Shown: positions 1 to 9,973, counted from the stretch's first letter. The stretch is 64,000 nucleotides of DNA from Hufsiella ginkgonis (GCF_009834915.1 NZ_WVHS01000001.1:992001-1056000); one strand, 5' to 3'. The notes: generated by a model from the sequence alone, not told the origin. Made by a program: numbers and translations.

Positions 1-257
1 TGCGAATGCACGTCTTCCACTCCTTCGGCAATGGAGAAATTCCCGGCAGCAATTTCGCGATAGATGGCTTTCAGCTCCTGCTGGACCAGCTGCAGGTCTG
101 CTGCCGTAAGCAAGCCTATCGACTCCAGCATCCGGGTATGCGCCAGCGAACCAAGTACATCAAAGGCGGCCATCTGCTCGTCGAGCTCGCGGTCTTTACC
201 TACGGTGAAGGTCTCTACCTGTTTGGAAACGTCTTTATCTTTCTGCCAGATCTTCAT
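1..257 (-). CDS. argH: Argininosuccinate lyase, N-terminal part (cut by window edge)
   Basis: This is the first 85 codons of argininosuccinate lyase, which splits argininosuccinate into arginine and fumarate in the last step of arginine synthesis in the cytoplasm. The minus-strand frame begins MKIWQKDKDVSKQVETFTVG and continues with FDVLGSLAHTRML, a Q/E-rich helix and GVEDVHS. The order FTVGKDRELD, FDVLGSLAHTRML, IEGVEDVHS is characteristic of the ArgH N-terminal domain, which supplies part of the substrate site. The start is the ATG read from 257 down to 255, in the usual ArgH position. The rest lies beyond base 1. The fumarase/aspartase superfamily contains other lyases, but the FDVLGSLAHTRML block fits ArgH well. 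Confidence 0.88.
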   Translation of the reverse strand, partial: MKIWQKDKDVSKQVETFTVGKDRELDEQMAAFDVLGSLAHTRMLESIGLLTAADLQLVQQELKAIYREIAAGNFSIAEGVEDVHS

Positions 258-450
258 AACGGTTGCTTGTGGTTAAGAAAAGGCAAAGATGAAAAATTAT
301 ATCTTAATCGCCCCTCCCGGTAACGATCGGTAAAGTAATTGATGCTTATAATACCGGTTCGCCGGATGCGCCGCCATGTCCTTCGAAGTGAAATGTCACA
401 TTCATTCGAACTGGCATTATCTTCCTGAAATAAAAATACCGGATAAAATA

Positions 451-491
451 TTCGTTATTACGAAATATTCGTATATTTACGATATATTCGT
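451..491. promoter_or_regulatory. Array of alternating TTCGT / ACGAA half-sites
   Basis: Five pentamer half-sites alternate in orientation just ahead of the gene at 513: TTCGT at 451-455, ACGAA at 460-464, TTCGT at 468-472, TACGA at 478-482 and TTCGT at 487-491. Successive centres are 8 to 10 bases apart. They form at least two overlapping dyads (TTCGT-N4-ACGAA and TCGTA-N4-TACGA). The array looks like a regulator binding site close to the transcription start, but the regulator is unknown. Confidence 0.45.
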
Positions 492-512
492 ATTAAACTT
501 AATCTTACAGTG

Positions 513-1292
513 ATGAACCTGCTAAAAAGCTCCCTGACAGTGGTACTCGTGCTGCTTATTCACCCGGACCTTCACGCCCAGAAACTCCCCGGCGAACAAA
601 AAGACGGGCTATATGCCCCCACCAACGTAAAAGCCGATGGTAAAGCGATAGAATGGGGCAACACTTTCCAGGCCTTTAACCGCGCCACCCAGATTTTTTA
701 TACGATGGCCAACGACGACGAAAACCTTTACCTGGTGATCCAGGCCGACCAGGAGCCGACCATCGCGAAGATCCTGAGCGGCGGCATCACCCTTTCTATA
801 AAAAGCCGGGTAAATGACAAAAAAACACCCCCGCTTACGCTGATGTACCCCATCATATCCTATCTCGACAAATACACCATTACCACGCCGTTGAGGGAGA
901 TCACGAATGTTGAAAAAATGATGACCAAAGTTAACGAGCGATTGCCGCTTGTAGCCAAGCAGATCCGGATCTCCGGGTTCAGTGAAATCACCGACCCCGA
1001 CATCTCCATTTATAATGAGCTGGGAATTAAGGCGGTATCGCAGGTGGATGCCAGGCGCGCCTATACGTACGAACTGCAGCTCCCGGTGAAGTATTTCCGG
1101 CACCTGGTTGACGGGAAGGGCGCGTTCGACTACAACGTGACGCTGAACGGAGTGGTAGACCCACCCGGAACCGTAGTGGTTGGCGGCAGACCGGCTGGCA
1201 GCCCTCCCATCACCGGCAGCGACGGCGTACCGGTATTCGACATGTTTAGCCCGACGGATTTTACCGCTACGTATATCCTGGTGAAAAAGTAG
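513..1292 (+). CDS. Secreted CBM9-like protein of unknown function
   Basis: This 259-residue protein has a clear Sec signal peptide: basic MNLLK, a hydrophobic stretch, then HAQ|K near residue 23. The region ADGKAIEWGN followed by NDDENLYLVIQA resembles the carbohydrate-binding module 9 / DOMON-like beta-sandwich common in exported Bacteroidota proteins. No catalytic motif is visible. A glycine- and proline-rich segment (PPGTVVVGGRPAGSPP) precedes the C-terminus. A GTG lies directly before the ATG, and the ATG at 513 is preferred. The gene stands alone behind an unusual array of inverted half-sites and about 110 bases before a LytS-type kinase, so it could be regulated by or work with that kinase, but this is only position. 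Binding of sugars or haem is possible and unproven. Confidence 0.6.
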   Translation: MNLLKSSLTVVLVLLIHPDLHAQKLPGEQKDGLYAPTNVKADGKAIEWGNTFQAFNRATQIFYTMANDDENLYLVIQADQEPTIAKILSGGITLSIKSRVNDKKTPPLTLMYPIISYLDKYTITTPLREITNVEKMMTKVNERLPLVAKQIRISGFSEITDPDISIYNELGIKAVSQVDARRAYTYELQLPVKYFRHLVDGKGAFDYNVTLNGVVDPPGTVVVGGRPAGSPPITGSDGVPVFDMFSPTDFTATYILVKK

Positions 1293-1403
1293 TATTGACG
1301 GGCCCTCGCTCCTTTCCGGATCCTAAGTATTTCCTGCCAAATTCTCGGTCGCTATTGGCGACAGCGCCGATTTGCCGCATGTTTGTGTCGTAATCGTCAC
1401 CAC

Positions 1404-3197
1404 ATGCGCGTAAAGCTTAAATCGATCCAGGATCTTATCGTCCCACCGTTGCGGGACAGGGCCGGTCAACCGGCCGCATGGTGGCTGATGTGCATCGTGT
1501 TTTTAGCAGCCGTTTCGCCGGCATGGGCGCAAACCGGCAACGGCAACAAATTCGGGAACTCCTTTTTTTTCGATATCGTGGTTACCAACAAACGTACCAT
1601 GGTGAAAGAGCCCGTGTACCTGCCGGTAAGCGATACCGCTGTTTACCGGGTCTTCGACCGGTTTAAGAGCCATGGTAACGACGGGTTCCTGCATACCGAG
1701 CCGAAAAGCCCGGTGTTGCTGGGGGTGAAGCTCAACCCCTCGCTGGTTAAGTACTTCTCCGCCTCGGTCCAGTCTATTTCCAAAGAGTACCAGGTATTTG
1801 TGATCTCCGACAGTTCAGACGCCGTGCTTGTGGCCCTCGGCATTAACCGGGAAAATGCCGGCGACTTCAGGTACCATGTAGTAGAAAATGACAGCATTGA
1901 ACGGATACGCTGGTCGCCGATACCACGCCTGGAGAAAAACTATGGGGCTAAACAGCCTTATGGTTTCCTCGGAAAATACAATGCGCCAGGAAAACGCCTT
2001 ATGGTGGAAGTGATCAACACAAAAAACTACGGCATCCGCGAAGGCGTGATCTTCGATTGGCGTATAAACTTTAAACCTATTGTAAACCAGCTAACGCTGG
2101 CGGTACCGGGCGGCTATTTCAATGTTGCCTACCGCGATCTTAATCATGGCTATGCCACCCGGTTCGACAAGGCGACCGGGCTGCCCGCTAACCTTGCGTT
2201 CCCGGTAGATAGCGTGCTAAACATGACCTTCCAGTTTAAGAAACAGGAAACGCTGGTACACTCGGTTTACCTGGTGAAAAACATTGCCGGCAAAAAGGAT
2301 ACCGCGTGGCTTGATTTTGTGGACCACTACGGTTATTTCCAGGTAAACAAAGACCGGTTTAGCGAGGCCGGCCATTACGAGCTGGTGATACAGCGCCAGG
2401 AGAAATTCCCCGAATGGGATAATGCCCAGCTGCTGCGTATGCCGTTCGATGTGCTGGAGCCGGTCACACGTCTTACCTGGCATGAGCTGGCGCCCTACGC
2501 CGCGGCCTTGCTGATCGTACTGATCGCCGCCATTGCCATTTCAAGGTTATATGCAAAGCGAAAAATAGAGCATGCGGAACAGGAACGGAATACCGTTCAG
2601 CTAAAACTGCGGTCGATCCGGTCGCAGCTAAACCCGCATTTTATGTTCAATGCGCTCAGCTCCATTCAGAACCTGATGAATAAAAACGAGCTGCTGGAGG
2701 CTAACCGCTACCTTTCCAAATTCGCCGCGCTTACGCGTACGGTGCTAAACACCAGCGAACAGGAAATGATCAGCCTGGAAGATGAGCTCAGGATAGCGAA
2801 CGACTACCTGCAGATGGAACAGCTGCGCTTCGGGTTCCGTTATACGGTGAACGCGGCCGCGGACCTCGATACCGCCAATATCGACATCCCCGCTATGCTG
2901 CTGCAGCCTTTTATCGAAAACGCGGTAAAGCATGGCGTTGCCACACTTAAAAAGAGCGGCCTGGTACAGGTTAACGCTGCGCGTGAAGGGCGAACGCTGG
3001 TGCTTACCGTTACCGATAACGGGGCCGGCTTAAACCCTGGGCACCAGGAGCCTTCGGGCACAGGGTTCGGTCTGAAGCTAAGCGAACAACGTATCCGCCT
3101 GCTAAACCAGGTGCACAGCCACCGGCCTGCGGAGCTAAATATCCGGTCGCTGCCATCGGGCACACGGATCACCATCACCTTAACAAACTGGATCTGA
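1404..3197 (+). CDS. LytS-type sensor histidine kinase
   Basis: This membrane histidine kinase (597 residues) of the LytS/YehU type should phosphorylate the response regulator encoded 2 bases downstream. It starts with a signal or first membrane segment (WWLMCIVFLAAVSPAWAQ). About 320 residues of predicted periplasmic sensor region follow, with no recognised domain, then a second membrane segment (APYAAALLIVLIAAIAI). The His_kinase domain has the phospho-acceptor in NPHFMFNALSSIQN (His412). The HATPase domain shows the N box (FIENAVKHG) and G boxes (DNGAGL, GTGFGLKL). The ATG at 1404 is used because the upstream TTG at 1383 would only add a polar tail ahead of the signal segment. The large periplasmic part suggests an extracellular ligand or envelope signal, which is unidentified. 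Confidence 0.87.
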   Translation: MRVKLKSIQDLIVPPLRDRAGQPAAWWLMCIVFLAAVSPAWAQTGNGNKFGNSFFFDIVVTNKRTMVKEPVYLPVSDTAVYRVFDRFKSHGNDGFLHTEPKSPVLLGVKLNPSLVKYFSASVQSISKEYQVFVISDSSDAVLVALGINRENAGDFRYHVVENDSIERIRWSPIPRLEKNYGAKQPYGFLGKYNAPGKRLMVEVINTKNYGIREGVIFDWRINFKPIVNQLTLAVPGGYFNVAYRDLNHGYATRFDKATGLPANLAFPVDSVLNMTFQFKKQETLVHSVYLVKNIAGKKDTAWLDFVDHYGYFQVNKDRFSEAGHYELVIQRQEKFPEWDNAQLLRMPFDVLEPVTRLTWHELAPYAAALLIVLIAAIAISRLYAKRKIEHAEQERNTVQLKLRSIRSQLNPHFMFNALSSIQNLMNKNELLEANRYLSKFAALTRTVLNTSEQEMISLEDELRIANDYLQMEQLRFGFRYTVNAAADLDTANIDIPAMLLQPFIENAVKHGVATLKKSGLVQVNAAREGRTLVLTVTDNGAGLNPGHQEPSGTGFGLKLSEQRIRLLNQVHSHRPAELNIRSLPSGTRITITLTNWI

Positions 3198-3198
3198 T

Positions 3199-3954
3199 AT
3201 GGATATCCGCTGCGTTCTTATCGACGATGAGCCTAATAACCTCGAAAACCTGGAAGGAATGATCACCCGGTGGTGTCCCGGTATTGCGATAGTTGGCGCG
3301 GCCACAAATGCAGGAGAAGGCCTCCGTGTCATAGAAAAGGAAAACCCCGACCTGGTTTTCCTGGACATCCAGATGCCCGGGCAATCGGGTTTCGATCTGC
3401 TTAAAGCATTGAACGAAGTTACGTTCGAAGTGATTTTCGTCACTGCCTTCGATCATTACGGCATCCAGGCGATCAAGTTCTCGGCGCTTGACTACCTGCT
3501 TAAACCCATCGACGTTACCGAGCTTCGCCAGGCGATCGAGAAAGCAAGGCTGAAGCTCGCTGCCAAACAGCAAAACCTGAGTATCCAGAACCTGCTGAGC
3601 TTTATCAGGAGATCGCAAAAGGACCTCCCTAAGATCGCGTTACCCACCATGCAGGAGACCCGGTATGTTAAGGTAAACGAAATCGTTCGCTGCGAGGCGC
3701 TGGACAACTACACCCGCTTTTTTATGCATAACGGCGACAAGGTACTGGTGTGCAAAACCCTGAAAGAATTCGCAGAGCTGCTGCGTCCCTACGATTTCTA
3801 TCGCACACACCAGTCGCACCTGGTAAACTTTCACTATGTAAAGAGCCTGCTGAAAGAAGACGGCGGGATGCTGCTGCTGGACGATGGCAGCAAAATACCT
3901 ATTTCGAGACAAAACCTGGAGGCAATAAAAAAAGCGCTAAACAACATGACCTAG
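3199..3954 (+). CDS. LytTR-family response regulator
   Basis: This 251-residue cytoplasmic regulator pairs with the kinase just upstream. The receiver domain (about 1-120) shows the acidic pocket in LIDDEPNN, the phospho-acceptor Asp56 in LVFLDIQMPG, Thr in VTAFD and Lys in LLKPID. The LytTR DNA-binding domain (about 145-250) contains RYVKVNEIVRCEALDNYTRF and FYRTHQSHLVNFHYV, which are typical of the family. LytTR domains bind direct repeats upstream of target genes. The two-base gap to the kinase indicates one transcript. The next gene, a TlpA-like exported protein 45 bases downstream, is a plausible co-transcribed partner or target. Confidence 0.9.
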   Translation: MDIRCVLIDDEPNNLENLEGMITRWCPGIAIVGAATNAGEGLRVIEKENPDLVFLDIQMPGQSGFDLLKALNEVTFEVIFVTAFDHYGIQAIKFSALDYLLKPIDVTELRQAIEKARLKLAAKQQNLSIQNLLSFIRRSQKDLPKIALPTMQETRYVKVNEIVRCEALDNYTRFFMHNGDKVLVCKTLKEFAELLRPYDFYRTHQSHLVNFHYVKSLLKEDGGMLLLDDGSKIPISRQNLEAIKKALNNMT

Positions 3955-3999
3955 GGCCCCGGGACGACAAAGATCCAATCACGTTTAATTATTAATCAC

Positions 4000-5451
4000 A
4001 TGAAAATTCTATCACTTTTTGTGGTGGCGGCACTTGCTGTGTCCGCTGCCTTCGGTCGCCAGGCCGCAGTAAAACAAGTAACTATTACCGGCAACATGAT
4101 CCATAAAACCCCATCGACGCCAGAGGTACTCCGCATCCATTTTTTAAACCCTTTCCAGAAACACTCCCCCAGTGTGAAAACGGATGCCGCGGGGGCTTTC
4201 ATCGCCAGCGGCGAAATGCTGTTCACCCAGAACATGACTGTGCAGTATAACAACACGTTTATTAACCTGTACGTGGCACCCGGGGACTCAGTACACCTTA
4301 CCATTGATGCGGCGCTGCTAAACAGTCCCGATTTTGCATGGCTAACCATCACCGGGGATCACGCACGCATCAGCACGGAGCTGAATAAGTGCCATTATTT
4401 TCTCAGCCAGCTGCCCTATAAAAAATATGATTATTCGGTATCGGTACCCAACATGCGCGCCGCAATACAGGCCGATTACGACCGTTACCTGGCCGCCCTT
4501 ACCACCTACGCGGAGAGGCACCAAACAGACCCGGTAGTGGTCGCGTTTTCGAAACGCGACATTATCTACGGCATCTCCAACTGGATGAACGATTACGTAA
4601 AACTTGGCAGCCCCGAAACCTCCACGATGGCAGAACGCATCGCCCTATTTAATGATCCGCTGTTTGAAGTACACGATGCCGCCAACTTTCAATCGATGAT
4701 GTTCCCCTATCATCTCAGCGCCTATTCGTTGTGGGTTACGCACGGGGACAGCACCGTGTTAAATGCCGTGAAACAGGAAAGATGGAAAGACGCTGTACAC
4801 GGCGGCGTCGCGCTGCTGCTTAAAGAGCCCGCAGGAATCAGCCGCGATTACCTGGTGTTCTCATTCCTGCAGGGCCTCGCGGCCATCAATCCGGCCCTCC
4901 TGGACGAAATGCCCGAAATAAGCCGCTATTTCACTCAACCGCTTACCTATGAATACTTAAAGAAAGAAATATCGCTGGCGGGCGAAGTATCTTTTCCATC
5001 GGCGGTGCTCAAAGGAGTAAGCTACCTGGCGCCCGGCGGCGTGACGAAAGCACTGCCCGGTACCGACGTTTTTAAACACCTCGCGAAACGACATCCAGGT
5101 AAGGTAATTTTCGTGGACGTTTACGCCACCTGGTGCGGTCCCTGCCTGGCGGAGATGAAATTCGCACCGGCCCTGCACAAAGAATTCAGTAATAAGGGCG
5201 TGGTATTTGTAAACCTTTGTCTTCAATCCGGCCTGGAGGATTGGAAAAAGCTGGTAAAGACAGAGCGCCTTGACGGCGAAAACTACTTCCTGGATACGGA
5301 TGCGTCGAAGCTTTTTATGGGCAACTACCGGTTGAGCGGCTATCCATCTTACCTGCTGCTGAACAAACAGGGCAAAATTGTGACTGCGCAGGCACCGAGA
5401 CCGTCGGAGGTAAGGGTACTTAACCGCACGATCGCACAGTTGCTCAAATAA
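4000..5451 (+). CDS. TlpA-like exported thioredoxin-fold protein
   Basis: This exported disulfide-active protein has 483 residues. It carries a short Sec signal peptide (MKILSLFVVAALAVSAAFG), a long N-terminal region of about 340 residues with beta-rich then helical character, and a C-terminal thioredoxin domain. The redox motif is WCGPC (Cys379 and Cys382) in VDVYATWCGPCLAEM, and the cis-Pro region is GYPSYLLL. This layout is the usual form of the many TlpA/ResA-like proteins of Sphingobacteria. They are thought to keep cysteines of envelope or cytochrome partners reduced, but individual substrates are mostly unknown. The gene lies in line with the LytTR system upstream. Confidence 0.82.
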   Translation: MKILSLFVVAALAVSAAFGRQAAVKQVTITGNMIHKTPSTPEVLRIHFLNPFQKHSPSVKTDAAGAFIASGEMLFTQNMTVQYNNTFINLYVAPGDSVHLTIDAALLNSPDFAWLTITGDHARISTELNKCHYFLSQLPYKKYDYSVSVPNMRAAIQADYDRYLAALTTYAERHQTDPVVVAFSKRDIIYGISNWMNDYVKLGSPETSTMAERIALFNDPLFEVHDAANFQSMMFPYHLSAYSLWVTHGDSTVLNAVKQERWKDAVHGGVALLLKEPAGISRDYLVFSFLQGLAAINPALLDEMPEISRYFTQPLTYEYLKKEISLAGEVSFPSAVLKGVSYLAPGGVTKALPGTDVFKHLAKRHPGKVIFVDVYATWCGPCLAEMKFAPALHKEFSNKGVVFVNLCLQSGLEDWKKLVKTERLDGENYFLDTDASKLFMGNYRLSGYPSYLLLNKQGKIVTAQAPRPSEVRVLNRTIAQLLK

Positions 5452-5590
5452 GCCGGTTAAATTTTCGCACGAAGAAACATCCCGGAATCTTTTATGTTAT
5501 CAAGCAACGACCTCGCTTTCGCTGGTTACCGGAAGTCCGACCAAACTTGCCGGTAACTACGTTTCATTTCTTACTTAAAAGTCCCGATTG

Positions 5591-7357
5591 ATGAAAAAAC
5601 CTAACAAACGGCTACTTTATGCGATCGAATTATCGGCCGTAGCCCTGGGTATTTTTCTTTTTGGGACTTACGAAAGCATCAGACGTGCCGAAACCATGGA
5701 ACAATGGGTAGCTCATACCCATAATGTGCTGCTGCATACCGGGAGGATCACCCTTCTTTCCGTGGAGAACGAGATCAATGCGAGAAACTTTATGTTAACC
5801 GGCTATGAGAAATATACGGAGCAATTTGACCGTACCCGCGCTGCCGCTCAATGGGAACTGCGGGTGATCGGGGCATTGACCTCCGACAACTACCACAACC
5901 GGCTGCTATTTGATTCCGTGTCGTTGTATGTGACTAAGCGGGCTGATTTCTCCGCGCGCATTATCAGCATGCGCCGCGCATACGGGCTGGATGGCTCCGT
6001 TAAGCTGGTCCAATCGGGGGAAGGAGAAGGCTATGCCGAAAAGGCCCTCACGTTCATCAGGCGGCTGGAAAAGAACGAAAACCTGCTGCTTGCCGAACGC
6101 AGGGCCGGTTCAGACCGCGCTTCGGCCACGATGAATACCAGCATCACGATCTCCATGCTTTTTGTGATCCTCCTGGTAGGCATGCTGCTTTATCGGGCAC
6201 GAAAAAACTCGGTGCGCCGGGGGGCGCTTATCGAAGAGCTCGAACGATCGGAAGCGAACCTCCATACCATATTCGACCATACCGACATGAGCTATGTGCT
6301 GATAGATGCCGAAGTGAAGGTGGTGTCGTTTAATAAACCGGCAATGGCCTATTCCAAGGAGCAGAATCACAAGACGTTGGAGGTGGGCCAATCGGTAATT
6401 GACTATTTCCCGCCTTCCAAGCGGCAGGGGATCCGCGAAACGCTTAAAAAAGTGAGCGAAGGTGCAACCATCCGTTACGAATACAGCCTGCTCCAGGCCG
6501 ACGGATCGTTAAAATGGTTTGAAGTAAAATGGGTGAATGTAACGGGCATCAACAAACAACACCGCGGATTTATCCTGGCCAACAAAGACATTACGGAAAA
6601 AAAAGTGGCTTCGCTGGAGCGCGAGAAGATCATCACCGACCTGATTGCCCGGAACAAGACCATGGAAGAGTTTACGTATATCGTGTCCCATAACCTGCGC
6701 GCGCCGGTGGCTAACATTATCGGCCTGGGCGAGATCCTGGAGATCCTCGATGCCGATTCCCCGGACAGGGAAGCGGTGACCGGCTACATTTTATCGTCGG
6801 TAAACGACCTCGACCAGGTCGTAAAGGACCTTAACCAGGTGCTGCAGGTAAGGGAAGAAGTGAACGAAAAGAAAGAGGCGGTGTTTTTTTCCGACATCGT
6901 TAACGAGATCCGGAGCAGCATTCCCCTCATAAGCAGTAAAAACACCATCATCGAATGCGACTTTAGTGAAGCCGACCATATGCACACGCTGCGCAATTAC
7001 TTGTACAGCATTTTTTACAACCTCATTATCAACAGCGTGAAGTATAGCCGCAAAGATGTTACGCCCATGATCCGCCTCAAAACCGCCCGTAAAGACCACC
7101 TCTTAGAGATCTCTTTCGAAGACAACGGAAAAGGCATCGACCTTGAAAAAAACCAAAGCACGCTTTTCGGCCTCTACCGCCGTTTTGACTACAGCGTTGA
7201 AGGCAAAGGAATAGGCCTGTTTATGGTAAAAACCCAGGTTGAACTGCTCGGCGGGAACATACAGGTAAAAAGCGAGGTGGATAAGGGCACGGAATTTCGC
7301 ATCGTGCTGCCTGTTGGTGAGCTTGAGAAGCAATTGGTTACAACAGGCGCCCGGTAG
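5591..7357 (+). CDS. CHASE3-PAS hybrid sensor histidine kinase (no receiver)
   Basis: This membrane-bound sensor kinase has 588 residues. Membrane segment 1 (LLYAIELSAVALGIFLFGTY) is followed by an extracytoplasmic helical CHASE3-like domain of about 140 residues (NEINARNFMLTGYEKYTEQF is its typical first helix) and membrane segment 2 (SITISMLFVILLVGMLLY). A PAS domain follows (NLHTIFDHTDMSYVLIDAE to DITEKK), then HisKA with the acceptor in YIVSHNLRAPVANIIGLGE (His367), then HATPase with NLIINSVKYSRK, DNGKGI and GKGIGLFMVKTQVE. The SHNLRAPVANI box is typical of Bacteroidota kinases. A TTG codon directly precedes the ATG used here. No response regulator is adjacent, so it is an orphan kinase whose partner lies elsewhere. 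Confidence 0.88.
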   Translation: MKKPNKRLLYAIELSAVALGIFLFGTYESIRRAETMEQWVAHTHNVLLHTGRITLLSVENEINARNFMLTGYEKYTEQFDRTRAAAQWELRVIGALTSDNYHNRLLFDSVSLYVTKRADFSARIISMRRAYGLDGSVKLVQSGEGEGYAEKALTFIRRLEKNENLLLAERRAGSDRASATMNTSITISMLFVILLVGMLLYRARKNSVRRGALIEELERSEANLHTIFDHTDMSYVLIDAEVKVVSFNKPAMAYSKEQNHKTLEVGQSVIDYFPPSKRQGIRETLKKVSEGATIRYEYSLLQADGSLKWFEVKWVNVTGINKQHRGFILANKDITEKKVASLEREKIITDLIARNKTMEEFTYIVSHNLRAPVANIIGLGEILEILDADSPDREAVTGYILSSVNDLDQVVKDLNQVLQVREEVNEKKEAVFFSDIVNEIRSSIPLISSKNTIIECDFSEADHMHTLRNYLYSIFYNLIINSVKYSRKDVTPMIRLKTARKDHLLEISFEDNGKGIDLEKNQSTLFGLYRRFDYSVEGKGIGLFMVKTQVELLGGNIQVKSEVDKGTEFRIVLPVGELEKQLVTTGAR

Positions 7358-7511
7358 CTTATTCGCGTGCCCGAACATTTTGACGCCCGCCTCTTAACCG
7401 GTTTTGATGCAGGCTGCTGCGTTAATCATCTGTTAATCTTTTTTTAAGCGGCCGATTATTCCTTTAAGGTTTTTATCACCTGGTGACGCGCCGGGTAATT
7501 CAAACGACCGC

Positions 7512-9755
7512 ATGAACTTAAACTTCTTCAAAACCATTCTTCTCCGTATCGCTTCCGTACTGTTTGTAAGCCTTTTTACCACAGCCATCCAGGCCCAGCA
7601 GCTCACCTCTTTCGTGGATCCTTTTATCGGTTCGGGCGGACACGGGCACGTATTCGTCGGCGCCAGCGTACCGTTCGGCGCCGTTCAGCTCGGGCCGGAT
7701 AACTTCTACAAAGGCTGGGACTGGTGCTCTGGCTATAATTACCAGGACAGTGTGATCCGTGGTTTCGCACATACCCACCTGAGCGGCACCGGCATCGGGG
7801 ACCTTTCGGATATTATCGTAATGCCGTACACCGGTGAGATCAAAACCGACAAAGGCCAGGAGAAAATTCCGGGCAGCGGATATGCATCGCTCTTCTCCCA
7901 TAAGAACGAACAGGTAAAACCGGGTTTTTACTCCGTTAAGCTCAACAACGGCGTGAAGGTGGAATTAACCGCTTCCGAGCGGGTAGGCTTTCACCGCTAC
8001 ACCTTCCCGGCAGGAAAAACGGCAAGGGTGATCATCGATTTGAAAGAAGGCATTAACGACCAGGCGTCCGACACTTACATCGAACAGGTGGACGACTATA
8101 CATTTAAGGGTTACCGCATCTCTTCCGGCTGGGCAAAAAACCAGCTGATCTATTTCGCCATCAAATCGTCAGTACCCGTCAAAAACTTCGGCGTTTACAA
8201 TAACAACACCCTCCTCCCCGGCAAAAGCGGCAAAGACAAAGCCATTAAGGGGCTGATCAGTTTCGGGCAAGCCCCCGCAACGCTCCAGCTAAAAGTGGGC
8301 ATTTCGCCGGTAAGCTCAGAAAACGCGCTTGCCAATATCCGGGCAGAAATCCCCGGTTGGGATTTTGCTCGCGTGGTAAGCCAGGCGAATACCAAATGGA
8401 ATACCGAGCTCTCCAAACTCACCGTTGAAACACAAAACCCGGTAGACAAACGGATCTTTTATACGGCCATGTACCATACCATGATCAACCCTTCGCTGTT
8501 TAACGATCACAATGGCGATTACCGGGGTACAGACAGTAAGGTATACGAAAAAGCGCCGTTCGCTAACTTCAGCGTGTTCTCTACCTGGGACACCTATCGC
8601 GCGGCACACCCGCTTTTCGTGCTCACGCAGCCGCAGCGGGTGAGCGACATGGTGAATACTATGCTCGCCATCAACGACCAGCAGGGATCGATGCCGGTCT
8701 GGCACCTGGCGGGTTACGAAACCGGTACGATGGTGGGCATCAGCAGTCAGCAGATCGTTGCCGAAGCGTACCTGAAGGGGATTAAAGGTTTTGATGCGGA
8801 ACGTGCGTTTACAGCGCTAAAAACAACCGCCATGTCCGATGCACGCGGGCAGCGCTTCCTGCGCGAACTTAAGCCGCTCCCGTCCGACGCCGGAATTGGC
8901 CGCCCCCTTGCACAGGCGCTGGAGCTCGGCGTTTCCGATGGCAGCATCGCGCTGATGGCGAAGGCCATGGGCAAAAAACAGGACTATGAATACTTTAAAA
9001 AACGCGGGGAGAACTATAAACTCTATTACGATAAAAGCGTGGGCTTTTTAAGGGGCAGGATGAGCGACGGAAGCTGGAACCCTAACTTCGATCCGCTGAA
9101 ATCTACCAGGCCTTACGGAAGTGATTTCGCCGAAGGTAACTCCTGGCAATACCTCTGGCTGGCGCCGCAGGATGCCCGGGGCCTCATCGACCTCCTGGGC
9201 GGCGATAAACCCTTCGCCGAAAAGCTGGATAAATTTTTCTCTATCCCCCTGGCGGGCGACCTGGTGGACCTTACCGGCGGCATCGGCCAGTACGCACATG
9301 GTAACGAGCCGAGCCACCACATCGCCTACCTGTATTCGTATGCCGGCGAGCAATGGAAAACGGCTGAAAAAGTGCGTTACATTATGAAAGAATTTTATCA
9401 TGATAAGCCCGACGGCATTATCGGTAACGAGGATTGCGGGGCGATGTCGGCCTGGTACGTGTTCTCTGCTATGGGCTTTTACCCAGTCTTCCCCGCTTCG
9501 GGCGCGTACGTGATCGGCAGCCCGGTGGTACGCAAAGCGACCATCAACCTGCCTGGTAACAAGAAATTCGTAGTGCAGGCGGTGAACAACAATAAGGATA
9601 ACATTTATATTCAAAGCCTCATGCTAAACGGGAAACCGTATCAAAAAGGGTATATTCTGCATAGCGATATCGTGAAGGGCGGTACCTTAACGATGGTGAT
9701 GGGCAATAAACCAGGCGCCGGTTTCGGAAAAAACCCGGAGAACAGACCGCAGTAA
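7512..9755 (+). CDS. GH92 family alpha-mannosidase
   Basis: This secreted exo-acting glycosidase of family GH92 should remove alpha-linked mannose from glycans, usually calcium-dependently. It has a Sec signal peptide ending near IQAQ, then the family opening VDPFIGSGGHGHVFVGASVPFGAVQLGP. The two signature blocks near the active site are present: HGNEPSHHIAYLY, whose glutamate is the expected general acid, and GNEDCGAMSAWYVFSAMGFYPVFP. The length of 747 residues is normal for the family. It stands 333 bases ahead of susC and is the first enzyme of PUL1. The linkage preference (alpha-1,2, -1,3 or other) cannot be read from the sequence. Confidence 0.93.
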   Translation: MNLNFFKTILLRIASVLFVSLFTTAIQAQQLTSFVDPFIGSGGHGHVFVGASVPFGAVQLGPDNFYKGWDWCSGYNYQDSVIRGFAHTHLSGTGIGDLSDIIVMPYTGEIKTDKGQEKIPGSGYASLFSHKNEQVKPGFYSVKLNNGVKVELTASERVGFHRYTFPAGKTARVIIDLKEGINDQASDTYIEQVDDYTFKGYRISSGWAKNQLIYFAIKSSVPVKNFGVYNNNTLLPGKSGKDKAIKGLISFGQAPATLQLKVGISPVSSENALANIRAEIPGWDFARVVSQANTKWNTELSKLTVETQNPVDKRIFYTAMYHTMINPSLFNDHNGDYRGTDSKVYEKAPFANFSVFSTWDTYRAAHPLFVLTQPQRVSDMVNTMLAINDQQGSMPVWHLAGYETGTMVGISSQQIVAEAYLKGIKGFDAERAFTALKTTAMSDARGQRFLRELKPLPSDAGIGRPLAQALELGVSDGSIALMAKAMGKKQDYEYFKKRGENYKLYYDKSVGFLRGRMSDGSWNPNFDPLKSTRPYGSDFAEGNSWQYLWLAPQDARGLIDLLGGDKPFAEKLDKFFSIPLAGDLVDLTGGIGQYAHGNEPSHHIAYLYSYAGEQWKTAEKVRYIMKEFYHDKPDGIIGNEDCGAMSAWYVFSAMGFYPVFPASGAYVIGSPVVRKATINLPGNKKFVVQAVNNNKDNIYIQSLMLNGKPYQKGYILHSDIVKGGTLTMVMGNKPGAGFGKNPENRPQ

Positions 9756-9973
9756 CAATCATGGGCCGGCGTGTGTTGAACGCAAACCAAGGCAAATTAC
9801 ACTGGGATCTCACTCCGGCCTCCTGGCCCGATGAAATACTGATCGTCCCCGCCGGCGCGTTTCACAATATCCGGGCATATCTGCCGTAAGCTCCACGTAA
9901 AGAGCAAGGTGCCGGCCATATCAAGTTCAAAGAACCGTATCCAAGCCACCCAAACAACCAATGGGAACCTATT

